A DNA stretch of 64,000 bases from positions 62,001 to 126,000 of the forward strand of contig NZ_JAQISN010000002.1 in the NCBI RefSeq assembly GCF_037450285.1, written 5' to 3'. Below the pieces are notes generated by a model, which saw nothing but the letters and a program-made list of their open reading frames with translations, did not search any database and had not been told where the DNA came from. Position 1 is the stretch's first letter; each line of letters opens with the position of its first letter. Source of the stretch: Erwinia sp. SLM-02 (GTDB lineage Bacteria > Pseudomonadota > Gammaproteobacteria > Enterobacterales > Enterobacteriaceae). Of this stretch, positions 26,639 to 35,149 are shown piece by piece. The translations under genes were made by a program, and so were the position numbers.

Positions 26639-26656
26639 TGTAAGACATCTCTCACA
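26639..26656 (-). promoter_or_regulatory. UvrY (GacA-type) binding box upstream of csrB
   Basis: On the minus strand TGTGAGAGATGTCTTACA matches the GacA/UvrY palindrome TGTAAG-N6-CTTACA at 11 of 12 defined bases. As I remember it, the E. coli csrB site differs at only one base. It lies about 170-190 bp upstream of the csrB start, as in E. coli. A second half-site, CTTACA on the plus strand, is at 26628-26633. Confidence 0.8.
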
Positions 26657-26674
26657 CCACGAATCGCCATCGTC

Positions 26675-27229
26675 TTAATCAGCCAGAGTAAGAGGTTGTA
26701 AAGAATTAAGAAAGTTCTCAAGAGAAGGGGCAATAACCTGTTTTTTCTGCGTGCCTAACTGCTCAATAATGACCTCGCCGCTGAGGTTACATACCGATAC
26801 CACTTCCAGCTCGGATTCCGTGGTGGCGATAAATAGCGTGGGTGAATGCTTGAGGCGACGCTTCATGACCAGATGCCCAATCAGGTTTTCCTGCACCCGC
26901 GTAAAGTCCTCTTCACTCCACACCTGTACTAAGGACAGCGGCTTACCGTCATAAGTTCCGGCCATATCACCGGCAAATTGTGCGGTATAAAAGGCCACGA
27001 CGGCAGGCTGCAGATGAATATCAAGCGCGCGCTCTACGGCATCCAGATTTTGTGGCAGCGTAAAGGGCTGCGGCAGCCACCACACTTCGTCTTCCCGGGT
27101 TGCCACAATACAGGGCGAGGGAATGCCGTGAAGATCGCGGCTCGCCGGGGCGTGGCCGGCCTGCTGCTGCCAACTATCGCAGTAACGGCGGGTAAAATCG
27201 TTAAGGGCCTGGGGGGTTTGTTCAATCAT
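26675..27229 (-). CDS. syd: SecY-interacting protein Syd
   Basis: Syd is a peripheral cytoplasmic protein that binds SecY and may inspect translocon assembly. From the ATG at 27229 (MIEQTPQALNDFTRRYC) it has 184 residues, close to the 181 of E. coli. The conserved acidic surface and the DLHGIPSPC and FYTAQFAGDM segments are present. A longer open frame to 27478 lacks homology and runs into the divergent queF promoter region. Confidence 0.94.
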   Translation of the reverse strand: MIEQTPQALNDFTRRYCDSWQQQAGHAPASRDLHGIPSPCIVATREDEVWWLPQPFTLPQNLDAVERALDIHLQPAVVAFYTAQFAGDMAGTYDGKPLSLVQVWSEEDFTRVQENLIGHLVMKRRLKHSPTLFIATTESELEVVSVCNLSGEVIIEQLGTQKKQVIAPSLENFLNSLQPLTLAD

Positions 27230-27348
27230 TCTTTTTTCACTCTTTCCTGGCTGAGGTACACTACTGCCCACTATTGCCCGGAATGCCTCCGGATGGATGA
27301 CCGACGAATTAGCAACAGCGCCTGCCTTGCGGGCGATAAGGTAACACG

Positions 27349-28194
27349 ATGTCTCATTATAACAATCATCAGGCGCTACAGGGCCTGACGCTGGGTAAAC
27401 CCACAGAATATCACGACAGCTATCAGCCTGCGCTGCTGCAGGCGGTTCCACGCAGTCTGAACCGCGAACCCCTGGCACTTTATCCTGATAACCTGCCCTT
27501 CAGCGGCGCCGATATCTGGACCCTGTATGAGCTATCCTGGCTGAACAGCAAGGGTCTGCCGCAGGTTGCCGTCGGGGAAGTTTCGCTGTCTGCCGACAGC
27601 GTAAATCTGATTGAATCCAAAAGCTTCAAGCTCTACCTGAACAGCTTTAACCAGACGCGATTCAATGACTGGGGCGACGTCCGCCGCACGCTGGAACGCG
27701 ATCTCAGCGCCTGTGCCCGGGGTGAAGTCAGCGTGGCCCTGTTCCGCCTGCAGGAGGTTGAAGGGCAGCCCATCGGCCACTTCAGCGGTCACTGCATTGA
27801 TGAGCAGGACATTGTTATCGACAGCTACGAATTTAATGCGGACTATCTGCGTGATGCGACTGACAGTGAGGTGGTGGAGGAGCAGCTGGTCAGCCATCTG
27901 CTGAAATCCAACTGCCTGATTACCAATCAGCCTGACTGGGGATCGGTACAAATCAGCTATCGTGGCCCTCGTATCCAGCGCGAAGCGCTGCTGCGCTATC
28001 TTGTTTCATTCCGCCACCATAATGAGTTTCACGAGCAGTGCGTTGAGCGCATTTTCAGCGATATTCTGCGCTTCTGCCAGCCGGAAAGCCTGAGCGTTTA
28101 CGCGCGCTATACCCGACGCGGCGGGCTCGATATCAACCCCTGGCGGACCAACACCGATTTCACGCCGAGCCGGTCGCGGCTGGTGCGTCAGTAA
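27349..28194 (+). CDS. queF: NADPH-dependent 7-cyano-7-deazaguanine reductase
   Basis: QueF reduces preQ0 to preQ1, the base inserted into tRNA on the way to queuosine. It is the long (type II, bimodular) form with 281 residues. The QueF motif ESKSFKLYLNSFNQTRF lies near 88-104, and the catalytic Cys and Asp are in SNCLITNQPDWGSV (about 189-202). It diverges from syd, as in E. coli, and complements queD and queE in this window. Confidence 0.97.
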   Translation: MSHYNNHQALQGLTLGKPTEYHDSYQPALLQAVPRSLNREPLALYPDNLPFSGADIWTLYELSWLNSKGLPQVAVGEVSLSADSVNLIESKSFKLYLNSFNQTRFNDWGDVRRTLERDLSACARGEVSVALFRLQEVEGQPIGHFSGHCIDEQDIVIDSYEFNADYLRDATDSEVVEEQLVSHLLKSNCLITNQPDWGSVQISYRGPRIQREALLRYLVSFRHHNEFHEQCVERIFSDILRFCQPESLSVYARYTRRGGLDINPWRTNTDFTPSRSRLVRQ

Positions 28195-28284
28195 ATGTGA
28201 GTTTAAGCACGTATCCTGTTGTTAAATAGCATCAGACAGGGCTAATCTCAAGGGAGGCGGCGCGTAAGCTGCCCAGGATTATGA

Positions 28285-28341
28285 CCAGGGTGGCCGCGAT
28301 GTATCCTGTCGCGGCTGCCATGGAGTTACCGCTCACCCTGG
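28285..28341 (+). other. Structured leader upstream of ppnN
   Basis: An outer stem CCAGGGTG/CACCCTGG (28285-28292 with 28334-28341) encloses a GCCGCGA/TCGCGGC hairpin (28293-28299 with 28309-28315). The structure ends 8 bases before the AAAGGAG Shine-Dalgarno region of ppnN. No T tract follows. Whether it is regulatory is unknown. Confidence 0.5.
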
Positions 28342-28360
28342 CGGGTGTAAAGGAGTTCAA

Positions 28361-29725
28361 TTGATTACACAAATCAGCCCACTCGGCTCAATGGACCTGC
28401 TTTCCCAACTGGAAGTCGATATGCTGAAGCGCACGGCCAGCAGCGATCTCTACCAGCTGTTCCGTAACTGCTCTCTTGCCGTACTTAACTCCGGAAGCCA
28501 GACCGACAGCAGCCAGGAGTTACTTGCCCGTTTTGAAAGTTTCGACATCAACGTGCTGCGCCGCGAGCGCGGTGTGAAGCTGGAACTGATCAATCCCCCT
28601 GAAGATGCCTTCGTTGACGGCCGTCTGATCCGCTCACTGCAGGCGAACCTGTTTGCCGTGCTGCGCGACATTCTTTTCGTCAACGGTCAAATCGACAACG
28701 CCGGTCGTTTACCGCCGCTGAACGTCGAAAACTCCGTGCACATCACCAACCTGGTGTTCTCGATCCTGCGCAACGCGCGCGCGCTGCACGTCGGCGAAGA
28801 ACCGAATACCGTGGTGTGCTGGGGCGGCCATTCAATTAACGCCGTGGAATACCAGTACTGCCGCAGCGTCGGTGCTCAGCTTGGCCTGCGGGAACTAAAT
28901 ATCTGCACCGGCTGCGGACCGGGCGTGATGGAAGCACCGATGAAGGGCGCGGCGGTCGGTCACGCGCAGCAGCGCTACAAAGAAGGCCGTTTTATCGGCA
29001 TGACCGAGCCGTCAATTATTGCCGCCGAGCCGCCGAACCCGCTGGTTAACGAGCTGATTATCATGCCGGACATCGAGAAACGTCTGGAAGCCTTCGTGCG
29101 TATTGCTCACGGCATTCTGATCTTCCCGGGCGGCGTGGGCACGGCAGAGGAACTGCTCTACCTGCTGGGTATTCTGATGAATCCGCACAACCACGATCAG
29201 GTGCTGCCGCTGATTCTGACCGGGCCGAAAGAGAGCGCCGACTACTTCCGCGTGCTGGATGAATTTATCGTCACCACGCTGGGAGAGCAGGCTCGCAGAC
29301 ACTACAGCATCATTATTGATGACGCGGCTGAAGTTGCACGGCAGATGAAGAAAGCGATGCCTGCGGTGAAAGAGTATCGTCGTGAAACCGGTGACGCCTA
29401 CAGCTTCAACTGGGCGCTGCGCATCGCCCCGGATCTGCAAACCCCGTTTGTCCCCAGCCATGAAAATATGGCGAACCTGAATCTTTATCCGGATCAGCCT
29501 GCGGAACAGCTGGCGGCCGCACTGCGTCGGGCATTTTCCGGCATTGTTGCCGGCAACGTCAAAGACGTGGGCATTCGCGCGATTAAAGAGAAAGGGCCGT
29601 ATAAACTGCACGGCGATCCGCAGCTTATGCATCGTATGGATGAGCTACTGCAGGGCTTTGTTACCCAGCAGCGCATGAAACTGCCGGGCAGTGCCTACAT
29701 CCCCTGCTACGAAATTATTAAGTAA
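28361..29725 (+). CDS. ppnN: Pyrimidine/purine nucleotide 5'-monophosphate nucleosidase
   Basis: PpnN (YgdH) cleaves nucleoside monophosphates to base and ribose 5-phosphate and is activated by ppGpp. The 454-residue protein starts with TTG (MITQISPLGSMDLLSQ), the start I recall for E. coli, with AAAGGAG upstream. The central LOG-like domain has CTGCGPGVMEAPMKG and the PGGVGTAEELLYLLG motif (about 256-270), as in lysine-decarboxylase-like nucleosidases. Terminal regions match the PpnN regulatory domains. A GAGCGGCC/GGCCGCTC hairpin follows at 29732-29751. Confidence 0.96.
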   Translation: MITQISPLGSMDLLSQLEVDMLKRTASSDLYQLFRNCSLAVLNSGSQTDSSQELLARFESFDINVLRRERGVKLELINPPEDAFVDGRLIRSLQANLFAVLRDILFVNGQIDNAGRLPPLNVENSVHITNLVFSILRNARALHVGEEPNTVVCWGGHSINAVEYQYCRSVGAQLGLRELNICTGCGPGVMEAPMKGAAVGHAQQRYKEGRFIGMTEPSIIAAEPPNPLVNELIIMPDIEKRLEAFVRIAHGILIFPGGVGTAEELLYLLGILMNPHNHDQVLPLILTGPKESADYFRVLDEFIVTTLGEQARRHYSIIIDDAAEVARQMKKAMPAVKEYRRETGDAYSFNWALRIAPDLQTPFVPSHENMANLNLYPDQPAEQLAAALRRAFSGIVAGNVKDVGIRAIKEKGPYKLHGDPQLMHRMDELLQGFVTQQRMKLPGSAYIPCYEIIK

Positions 29726-29764
29726 CCCTGCGAGCGGCCTCCGGGCCGCTCTGGACCCTTGTTT

Positions 29765-30526
29765 ATGTCTGTTCACCTGTTAATTATTGATGCGCTGAAT
29801 CTGATTCGGCGCATTCACGCGGTTCAGGGATCGCCCTGCCAGGAAGCCTGTCTGAATGCGGTCAGGCAGCTGTTACTGCACAGCCAGCCGACCCACGCGG
29901 TGGCGGTGTTTGATGATGAAGACCGGCAGGATAGCTGGCGACATCGGCTGCTGCCGGATTACAAAGCCGGACGCTCGCCGATGCCTGACTCACTGCACGA
30001 TGAGATGCCGCTGCTGCGGGCCGCATTCGCCAGCGTGGGGATTGCCAGCTGGCACTCCGCCGGCGATGAAGCCGACGATCTCGCCGCCACGCTGGCCAGT
30101 AAGGTCGCCTCCGCGGGCCATCAGGCCACCATCGTTTCTACCGATAAAGGCTACTGCCAGCTGCTGGCACCCAAGGTGATGATTCGTGATTACTTCCAGA
30201 AACGCTGGCTGGACGTCCCGTTTATTACCGCCGAGTTTGGCGTGGCTCCCGCACAGCTTACCGACTACTGGGGGCTGGCCGGGATCGGCAGCAGCAAGAT
30301 CCCGGGCGTTGCCGGCATTGGCGGTAAAAGTGCCACGCAGTTGCTCCAGCAGTTTGGCACGCTGGCAGAGATCTACAGGCAGATTGATGCGGTGCCCGAT
30401 AAGTGGCGTAAAAAATTAATTGAGCATCAGGAGATGGCCGGGATCTGTAAACAGGTGGCCACGCTGAGGACTGATTTGCAGCTGGAAGGCAACCTGAAGG
30501 CGTTAAGGCTGCCCGCCCGGGGTTAA
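29765..30526 (+). CDS. xni: Flap endonuclease Xni (ExoIX)
   Basis: Xni resembles the 5'-3' exonuclease domain of DNA polymerase I and acts on flap DNA. The ATG at 29765 (MSVHLLIIDALNLIRR) gives 253 residues; an upstream TTG at 29759 is less likely. Acidic metal residues are seen in FDDEDRQ, GDEADDLAA and STDKGYCQL, and the helix-hairpin-helix DNA-binding part is VPGVAGIGGKSATQLL-like (about residues 180-196). It follows ppnN with 39 bases between. Confidence 0.95.
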   Translation: MSVHLLIIDALNLIRRIHAVQGSPCQEACLNAVRQLLLHSQPTHAVAVFDDEDRQDSWRHRLLPDYKAGRSPMPDSLHDEMPLLRAAFASVGIASWHSAGDEADDLAATLASKVASAGHQATIVSTDKGYCQLLAPKVMIRDYFQKRWLDVPFITAEFGVAPAQLTDYWGLAGIGSSKIPGVAGIGGKSATQLLQQFGTLAEIYRQIDAVPDKWRKKLIEHQEMAGICKQVATLRTDLQLEGNLKALRLPARG

Positions 30527-30618
30527 GCGCTGGCTTACAGCGGTTTGGCTGCAAGCGCATCGGAGAGCATTTGTCCTGAAACAGCCGCGCTCCTGAGTTA
30601 TAAACTTTTGGGATGGGT

Positions 30619-30650
30619 AAACAGAAAGCCTGCCGTAGCGTTACGGCAGG
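30619..30650 (-). terminator. Probable terminator of the ygdD-rlmM transcript
   Basis: A perfect 9-bp stem CCTGCCGTA/TACGGCAGG (30629-30637 with 30642-30650) with a 4-nt loop lies between convergent xni and rlmM. On the minus strand it is followed by the T-rich GCTTTCTGTTT. Confidence 0.6.
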
Positions 30651-30685
30651 TAAGTTCGATACGATGGCTCAGGCTATAAAATCAA

Positions 30686-31786
30686 TCAGCGCTCGTCGCG
30701 GCGGCCGGGAACGGCGCTCCAGATACGGCGGATGTGTACCGTCACCTCTTCGCGATCGTGATAAAGCTGTCGGGCCTGAATCTGGGCATTGATCCCCTCC
30801 GCCTTCAGCTTTTCTTCGATCATCGCCAGATTCTGCGAAACTTCTTCATAACGCTTCTTCATCGGCAGCTTGAGGTTAAAGATCGCTTCCCGGCACCAGC
30901 CGTTCAACAGCCAGTCCACCATCAGGTTAGCCACGCGCACCGGTTTTTCGACCATATCGCAGACCAGCCAGTAGTTATTATTACGGGTTGGGCGATATTT
31001 GAAACCGTCCTCGCGCTGGTGGAAGACCTGCCCGGTATCCATCAGGCTCGGTGCCATCGGGCCGTTATCCACCGCGTTGACCATCATGCTGCGTTTTACC
31101 AGCTGATAGGTCCAGCCGCCCGGGCAGGCCCCGAGGTCAACCGCCCACATTCCGCTGGCCAGGCGTTCATCCCATTCATCGGCAGGAATAAAGACGTGGA
31201 AGGCCTCTTCCAGCTTCAGGGTTGAGCGGCTTGGCGCATCCGACGGGAACTTCAGGCGCGGAATGCCCATAAAGAACGGCGAATTATTATGCGGCAGTGA
31301 ATAACCGACGTAGCAATAGCCGGGCGCGATAAAGAACACGTGAACGACGGGGCGTTTAGCGCTTTCGTAGTTCAACAGCACACCCGCTTTTCGCAGGCTG
31401 GCGCGCAGCGGTACGGTGAATTTACGGCAGAATTTCAGCAGCTCTTTGCTGGCATTGGTGTCCGGCACCTCAACCCGCAGGTCACCGCCCTTTTCAACCG
31501 CGCCGGTCAGCATGCCGACCACCGGGGTGATACGGTCTTCCTGCGGCAGATCGCGCAGAAGTTCACCAACCACGATCATCTGGCGGGCGAAAATCAGCTG
31601 GCTGAACTGCAGCTCGTTAATCAGCTTTTCCGCTTCGCCCTGCTGGTAACACTCAAACAGCACGTAGGCAGAATCGTCTTTCACCCGGGCAAAGCCATAC
31701 ACTTCGCGCTCGGCGGCCTTCGCCGTGATCTCCGCGGCGCACTCTTTTTCAAAACCCTGACGACAATAGAGTAAAACTTTATTCAT
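30686..31786 (-). CDS. rlmM: 23S rRNA (cytidine-2'-O-2498)-methyltransferase
   Basis: RlmM methylates the 2'-OH of C2498 in 23S rRNA. A 366-residue protein with an N-terminal THUMP-like region and a C-terminal Rossmann methyltransferase domain. The SAM motif is DLGACPGGWTYQL (about 221-233). The catalytic K-D-K-E type residues include LKLPMKKRYEE. The C-terminus RRDER matches E. coli. It overlaps ygdD by 8 bases. Confidence 0.97.
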   Translation of the reverse strand: MNKVLLYCRQGFEKECAAEITAKAAEREVYGFARVKDDSAYVLFECYQQGEAEKLINELQFSQLIFARQMIVVGELLRDLPQEDRITPVVGMLTGAVEKGGDLRVEVPDTNASKELLKFCRKFTVPLRASLRKAGVLLNYESAKRPVVHVFFIAPGYCYVGYSLPHNNSPFFMGIPRLKFPSDAPSRSTLKLEEAFHVFIPADEWDERLASGMWAVDLGACPGGWTYQLVKRSMMVNAVDNGPMAPSLMDTGQVFHQREDGFKYRPTRNNNYWLVCDMVEKPVRVANLMVDWLLNGWCREAIFNLKLPMKKRYEEVSQNLAMIEEKLKAEGINAQIQARQLYHDREEVTVHIRRIWSAVPGRRDER

Positions 31787-32174
31787 GGCGTTCTGCCTTT
31801 TTGTTCAGACGCAGTGCGCCAATCAACATCAAAATCCAACCGATCAGGAAGCAGGTGCCGCCAATCGGTGTCACGTATACCCAGACTTTCAGGTGCGACA
31901 GCGCCAGGCAGTACAGGCTGCCGCTAAACAGCACCGTGCCCAGCGCTAACAGTGCGCTGCTCCAGTAAAACCAGATATTGGCGCGACGCAGCATTGCGGC
32001 GCCGATACCCAGGATCGCCAGAGTATGAAACGCCTGGTACTCCAGGCCGGTCTTCATCCATGACATCTCTACCACGCCCAGAGATTTGCTTAAAACGTGG
32101 GAGCCAAACGCGCCGAGCGCGACAAAAAAGAGGCCACTAATCGCTGAAAAAATCAGCATTGCACGACTGGACAT
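31779..32174 (-). CDS. ygdD: DUF423 inner membrane protein YgdD
   Basis: A 131-residue small membrane protein with four predicted hydrophobic helices, including one at about 6-28 with FVALGAFGSHVL, and others at about 45-65, 70-88 and 98-118. The DUF423 signature GAFGSH is present. Function unknown. It precedes rlmM with an 8-base overlap and follows gcvA, as in E. coli. Confidence 0.93.
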   Translation of the reverse strand: MSSRAMLIFSAISGLFFVALGAFGSHVLSKSLGVVEMSWMKTGLEYQAFHTLAILGIGAAMLRRANIWFYWSSALLALGTVLFSGSLYCLALSHLKVWVYVTPIGGTCFLIGWILMLIGALRLNKKAERHE

Positions 32175-32223
32175 TCAAGAGTTCCTCACTCAAAACCTGC
32201 GGTGATGGCCGCGTTCAGGCAGT

Positions 32224-33141
32224 TTATTGCTCATAGCGAAAGCGAAATTTTTCTTGTTCGCTGGCCGCTTTCGCCAGGATCCATTGCCGGAAGGCGGCTA
32301 TTTTACCCAGTTCTGCCTGACTGTCATGACAAACCAGATAAAAAGCATTTTTACTGACTAACACGTCGTTAAACGGGCACACCAGGCGACCCGCTTCAAT
32401 TTCACTCTGCGCCATCACATTATTCGCCAGCGCCACGCCCTGGCCGTGGATAGCCGCCTGAAGCACCATGGCACTGTGGCTGAAAATCGGCCCCTGCTGC
32501 ACGTTAATGGCATTCAGACCCAGCTGTCGGGTATAGGCCTGCCAGTCACGGCGCGAGGCATCATGCAGTAGCGTGTGATTGCTCAACACGGCCGGCGACG
32601 TCAGCGGATGTTCACCGGTCAACAGCTGTGGCGAACACACCGGCAGCAGATATTCCGCATACAGTTTTTCAACGCGCAGCCCCGGCCAGTTGCCGCGCCC
32701 GTAGAAAATCGCCACGTCAACATCGTCGGCCAGTTTCTCTTCGTCGCGGTCCACCGCCTGAATACGCACATCAATGCCCGGATAAGCTGAGTTAAAGCTG
32801 GTCAGTCTGGGAACCAGCCACTGAATGGCAAAACTCGGCAGCAGACTGACGGTCAACGCCCCTTTGGCACTGCGCGCCTGGAGTTTACGCGTGGCGTCGT
32901 TCAGGGCGGTAAAAATCTCTTTAATATCGAGGTAATAACTCTGCCCTTCTTCGGTCAGCAGCAGTGACCGATTGCGGCGGCGAAACAGCTTGAGCCCAAG
33001 GAAATCCTCTAATGACTTGATCTGATGGCTCACCGCGGCCTGGGTAACGAACAGTTCCTCGGCGGCTTTGGTAAAGCTGAGATGACGCGCGGCAGCGTCA
33101 AAAACACGCAACGCATTAAGCGGTGGTAAACGTTTAGACAT
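32224..33141 (-). CDS. gcvA: Glycine cleavage system regulator GcvA
   Basis: GcvA is a LysR-type regulator that activates gcvTHP in glycine and represses it with GcvR otherwise; it also activates gcvB. The start at 33141 (MSKRLPPLNALRVFDAAARH) gives 305 residues. The HTH lies at about residues 20-45 (SFTKAAEELFVTQAAVSHQI). The effector domain and C-terminus are nearly identical to the E. coli sequence as I remember it. Divergent from gcvB, which gives a classical regulator/sRNA pair. Confidence 0.97.
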   Translation of the reverse strand: MSKRLPPLNALRVFDAAARHLSFTKAAEELFVTQAAVSHQIKSLEDFLGLKLFRRRNRSLLLTEEGQSYYLDIKEIFTALNDATRKLQARSAKGALTVSLLPSFAIQWLVPRLTSFNSAYPGIDVRIQAVDRDEEKLADDVDVAIFYGRGNWPGLRVEKLYAEYLLPVCSPQLLTGEHPLTSPAVLSNHTLLHDASRRDWQAYTRQLGLNAINVQQGPIFSHSAMVLQAAIHGQGVALANNVMAQSEIEAGRLVCPFNDVLVSKNAFYLVCHDSQAELGKIAAFRQWILAKAASEQEKFRFRYEQ

Positions 33142-33235
33142 GGTAGATGGGCACTTTTGATTCACAGCCTGAAGTTACTTTGCAACACAGAGTAACGTAT
33201 TAGTTTTTTTTATCCGAGACATTATAATTTGTCCG

Positions 33236-33264
33236 TTGAGGAACTACCAGCAAATACCTATAGT
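33236..33264 (+). promoter_or_regulatory. gcvB promoter
   Basis: A -35 TTGAGG (33236-33241) and a -10 TATAGT (33259-33264) are separated by 17 bp, and the -10 ends 6 bases before the expected start at 33271. GcvA sites should lie just upstream, between here and the gcvA start. Confidence 0.85.
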
Positions 33265-33270
33265 TGCCGC

Positions 33271-33476
33271 ACTTCCTGAGCCGGAACGAAAAGTGTTTTG
33301 GAGTTTCGCGTTAACACGCTGAATTTTGAGGGCTTTTGGCTTGTGGTCGTGATGTTGTGTTTGCAATTGACCTGACTATTTTAAGGTCTGGTAGCCCGGC
33401 TACCGTTTATTCCTGTAGATTTACCCTGTCTGTCCATAGTGATTTTTATAGCACCGCAAATTGCGGTGCTTTTTTT
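33271..33476 (+). ncRNA. gcvB: GcvB small RNA
   Basis: GcvB is an Hfq-dependent sRNA that represses many amino-acid transport and synthesis mRNAs. The 206-nt sequence begins ACTTCCTGAGCCGGAACG, has the GU-rich R1 seed region GTGATGTTGTGTTTGC (about 33347-33365), the TTTACCCTGTCTGTCCATAGTG block (about 33420-33441), and a terminator with a T tract. All parts match E. coli GcvB in order. It is divergent from gcvA. An ORF crossing it at 33336-33596 is not a gene. Confidence 0.97.
33451..33476 (+). terminator. Rho-independent terminator of gcvB
   Basis: GCACCGC pairs with GCGGTGC around AAATT and is followed by seven T. Confidence 0.95.
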
Positions 33477-33491
33477 ATTGCAGAGCAAAAA

Positions 33492-33716
33492 TTACTGCCC
33501 CATCTCGGCCATCTCTTTCACATCGGAACGGTTAATCTGCTGCTTGTTGCCATTAGCATCTTTGTAGCTGATCATACCGGTATCATTATCGACTGAAGGT
33601 TTACCCTCGGCGACAATAGTTCGTCCGTCATTCGTATGCATCACATAGTTACTTGAACAGGCAGCCAGAGTGAACACCATTGCACCTGCGACCAGAACTG
33701 CGGCTAATTTTTTCAT
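33492..33716 (-). CDS. ygdI: YgdI/YgdR-family lipoprotein
   Basis: A 74-residue lipoprotein with a signal ending in lipobox LAAC (Cys20), followed by SSNYVMHTNDGRTIVAEGKP, the DUF903 domain core that folds as an SH3-like barrel. Function is unknown. A paralogue lies at 61731-61946. It is the gene next to gcvB in E. coli. Upstream AAGGAG (rc of 33722-33727) serves as Shine-Dalgarno. Confidence 0.95.
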   Translation of the reverse strand: MKKLAAVLVAGAMVFTLAACSSNYVMHTNDGRTIVAEGKPSVDNDTGMISYKDANGNKQQINRSDVKEMAEMGQ

Positions 33717-33940
33717 CTTTATCTCCTTGCAGATTGTAATCCGAGAAATTACCCGTAGAACGACTTGTAAACCGACAAATGACGATAAAAAAAACTGACA
33801 AGACGGTTCTCTTTTGCGGGTAATAGCTTAAAGCATGCAATATTCAGCATAACCCGCTTTCCCAGCTTTGCCAGGAAACCGCAACTTTTTCAGTCTGGTC
33901 CTAAATCAATCGACTAACCCGCAGGGTTAATGAGGAGTGT

Positions 33941-35146
33941 ATGAAGTCATTTACCCCGCAGCAGTTTCGCCAGCAGTTCCCTGCTCTCAGTGAAACCGGC
34001 AGCTACCTCGACAGCGCCGCTACTGCCCTCAAGCCCGAGCCGGTCATTGAGGCCACGGAACAGTTTTATCGCCTGAGCGCAGGCACCGTGCACCGCAGCC
34101 AGTTTTCAGCCGCCCGCCGCCTGACCGAGCGCTACGAACATGCCCGTAGCCAGGTGGCCCGCCTGATTCACGCGGCCGACGCCAACAGCATCGTCTGGAC
34201 GAAAGGCACTACCGAAGCCATCAACCTGGTGGCTCAGAGCTATCTGCGCCCCCGACTGCAGCCGGGAGATGAGATCCTCGTCAGCGAGGCTGAGCATCAT
34301 GCCAACCTGGTGCCCTGGCTAATGGTGGCAGAACAGACCGGGGCCAAGGTGGTGAAGTGGCCGATCGGCCCGGACCGCCTGCCGGACATGGCGCAGCTTC
34401 CCGCACTGCTCGGCCCGCGCACGCGCCTGCTGGCCATCGGGCAGATGTCCAACGTGACCGGCGGCTGCCCGGACCTGGCAACAATCATTCCGCTGGCCCA
34501 TGCGGCAGGCGCAAAAGTGATGGTCGACGGCGCTCAGGGTATCGTCCACTGCCCGCCGGACGTCCAGGCGCTCGATATTGATTTCTACGCGTTTTCCGGC
34601 CATAAACTGTACGGTCCAACGGGCATTGGCGCGCTGTATGGTCAACCCGATCTGCTGGCGCAGATGTCCCCGTGGCAGGGCGGCGGCAAAATGCTGACCT
34701 CCGTCAGCTTCGACCGTTTTACGCCGCAGGCCGTACCCTGGCGTTTTGAACCCGGTACGCCAAACGTCGCCGGCGTGGTCGGCCTGAGCGCCGCGCTGGA
34801 GTGGCTGGACGGCATTGATATCGCAGCGGCAGAGCGCTGGTCCTGCGATCTGGCTGACCAGGCGGAAGTCCGATTGTCCTCACTTCCGGGTTTTCGCAGC
34901 TTCCGCAGCAGCGGCTCCAGCCTGCTGGCCCTTGATATTGCCGGGGTGCATCACAGCGATCTCGTCACGCTGCTGGCGGAAAGCGGGATTGCCCTGCGAT
35001 CGGGGCAGCACTGCGCGCAGCCACTGCTGGCGGCGCTGGGCGTCAGTGGTACACTGCGCGCCTCGTTTGCACCTTATAATACGCTTTCCGATGTGGACGC
35101 GCTGATGGCGGCGATGACGACCGCCCTGACCCTACTGGCAGACTGA
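33941..35146 (+). CDS. csdA: Cysteine desulfurase CsdA
   Basis: CsdA is a PLP enzyme that takes sulfur from cysteine (or cysteine sulfinate) and passes the persulfide to CsdE. The 401-residue protein has the PLP-binding Lys in SGHKLYGPTGIG (about residue 222), EAEHHANLVPW, and the active-site Cys in SGQHCAQPLL (about 358). It forms a pair with csdE 3 bases downstream. The sulfur acceptor TcdA (CsdL) is next door, which agrees with the CsdA-CsdE-CsdL link. Confidence 0.97.
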   Translation: MKSFTPQQFRQQFPALSETGSYLDSAATALKPEPVIEATEQFYRLSAGTVHRSQFSAARRLTERYEHARSQVARLIHAADANSIVWTKGTTEAINLVAQSYLRPRLQPGDEILVSEAEHHANLVPWLMVAEQTGAKVVKWPIGPDRLPDMAQLPALLGPRTRLLAIGQMSNVTGGCPDLATIIPLAHAAGAKVMVDGAQGIVHCPPDVQALDIDFYAFSGHKLYGPTGIGALYGQPDLLAQMSPWQGGGKMLTSVSFDRFTPQAVPWRFEPGTPNVAGVVGLSAALEWLDGIDIAAAERWSCDLADQAEVRLSSLPGFRSFRSSGSSLLALDIAGVHHSDLVTLLAESGIALRSGQHCAQPLLAALGVSGTLRASFAPYNTLSDVDALMAAMTTALTLLAD

Positions 35147-35149
35147 TTA

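Noticed and set aside
26675..27478. Longer Syd protein starting at 27478
   Set aside because: The extra 83 residues show no Syd similarity and cross the queF promoter and start on the other strand.
33336..33596. 86-codon open frame across gcvB and ygdI
   Set aside because: It covers the gcvB sRNA and the antisense of a conserved lipoprotein gene.
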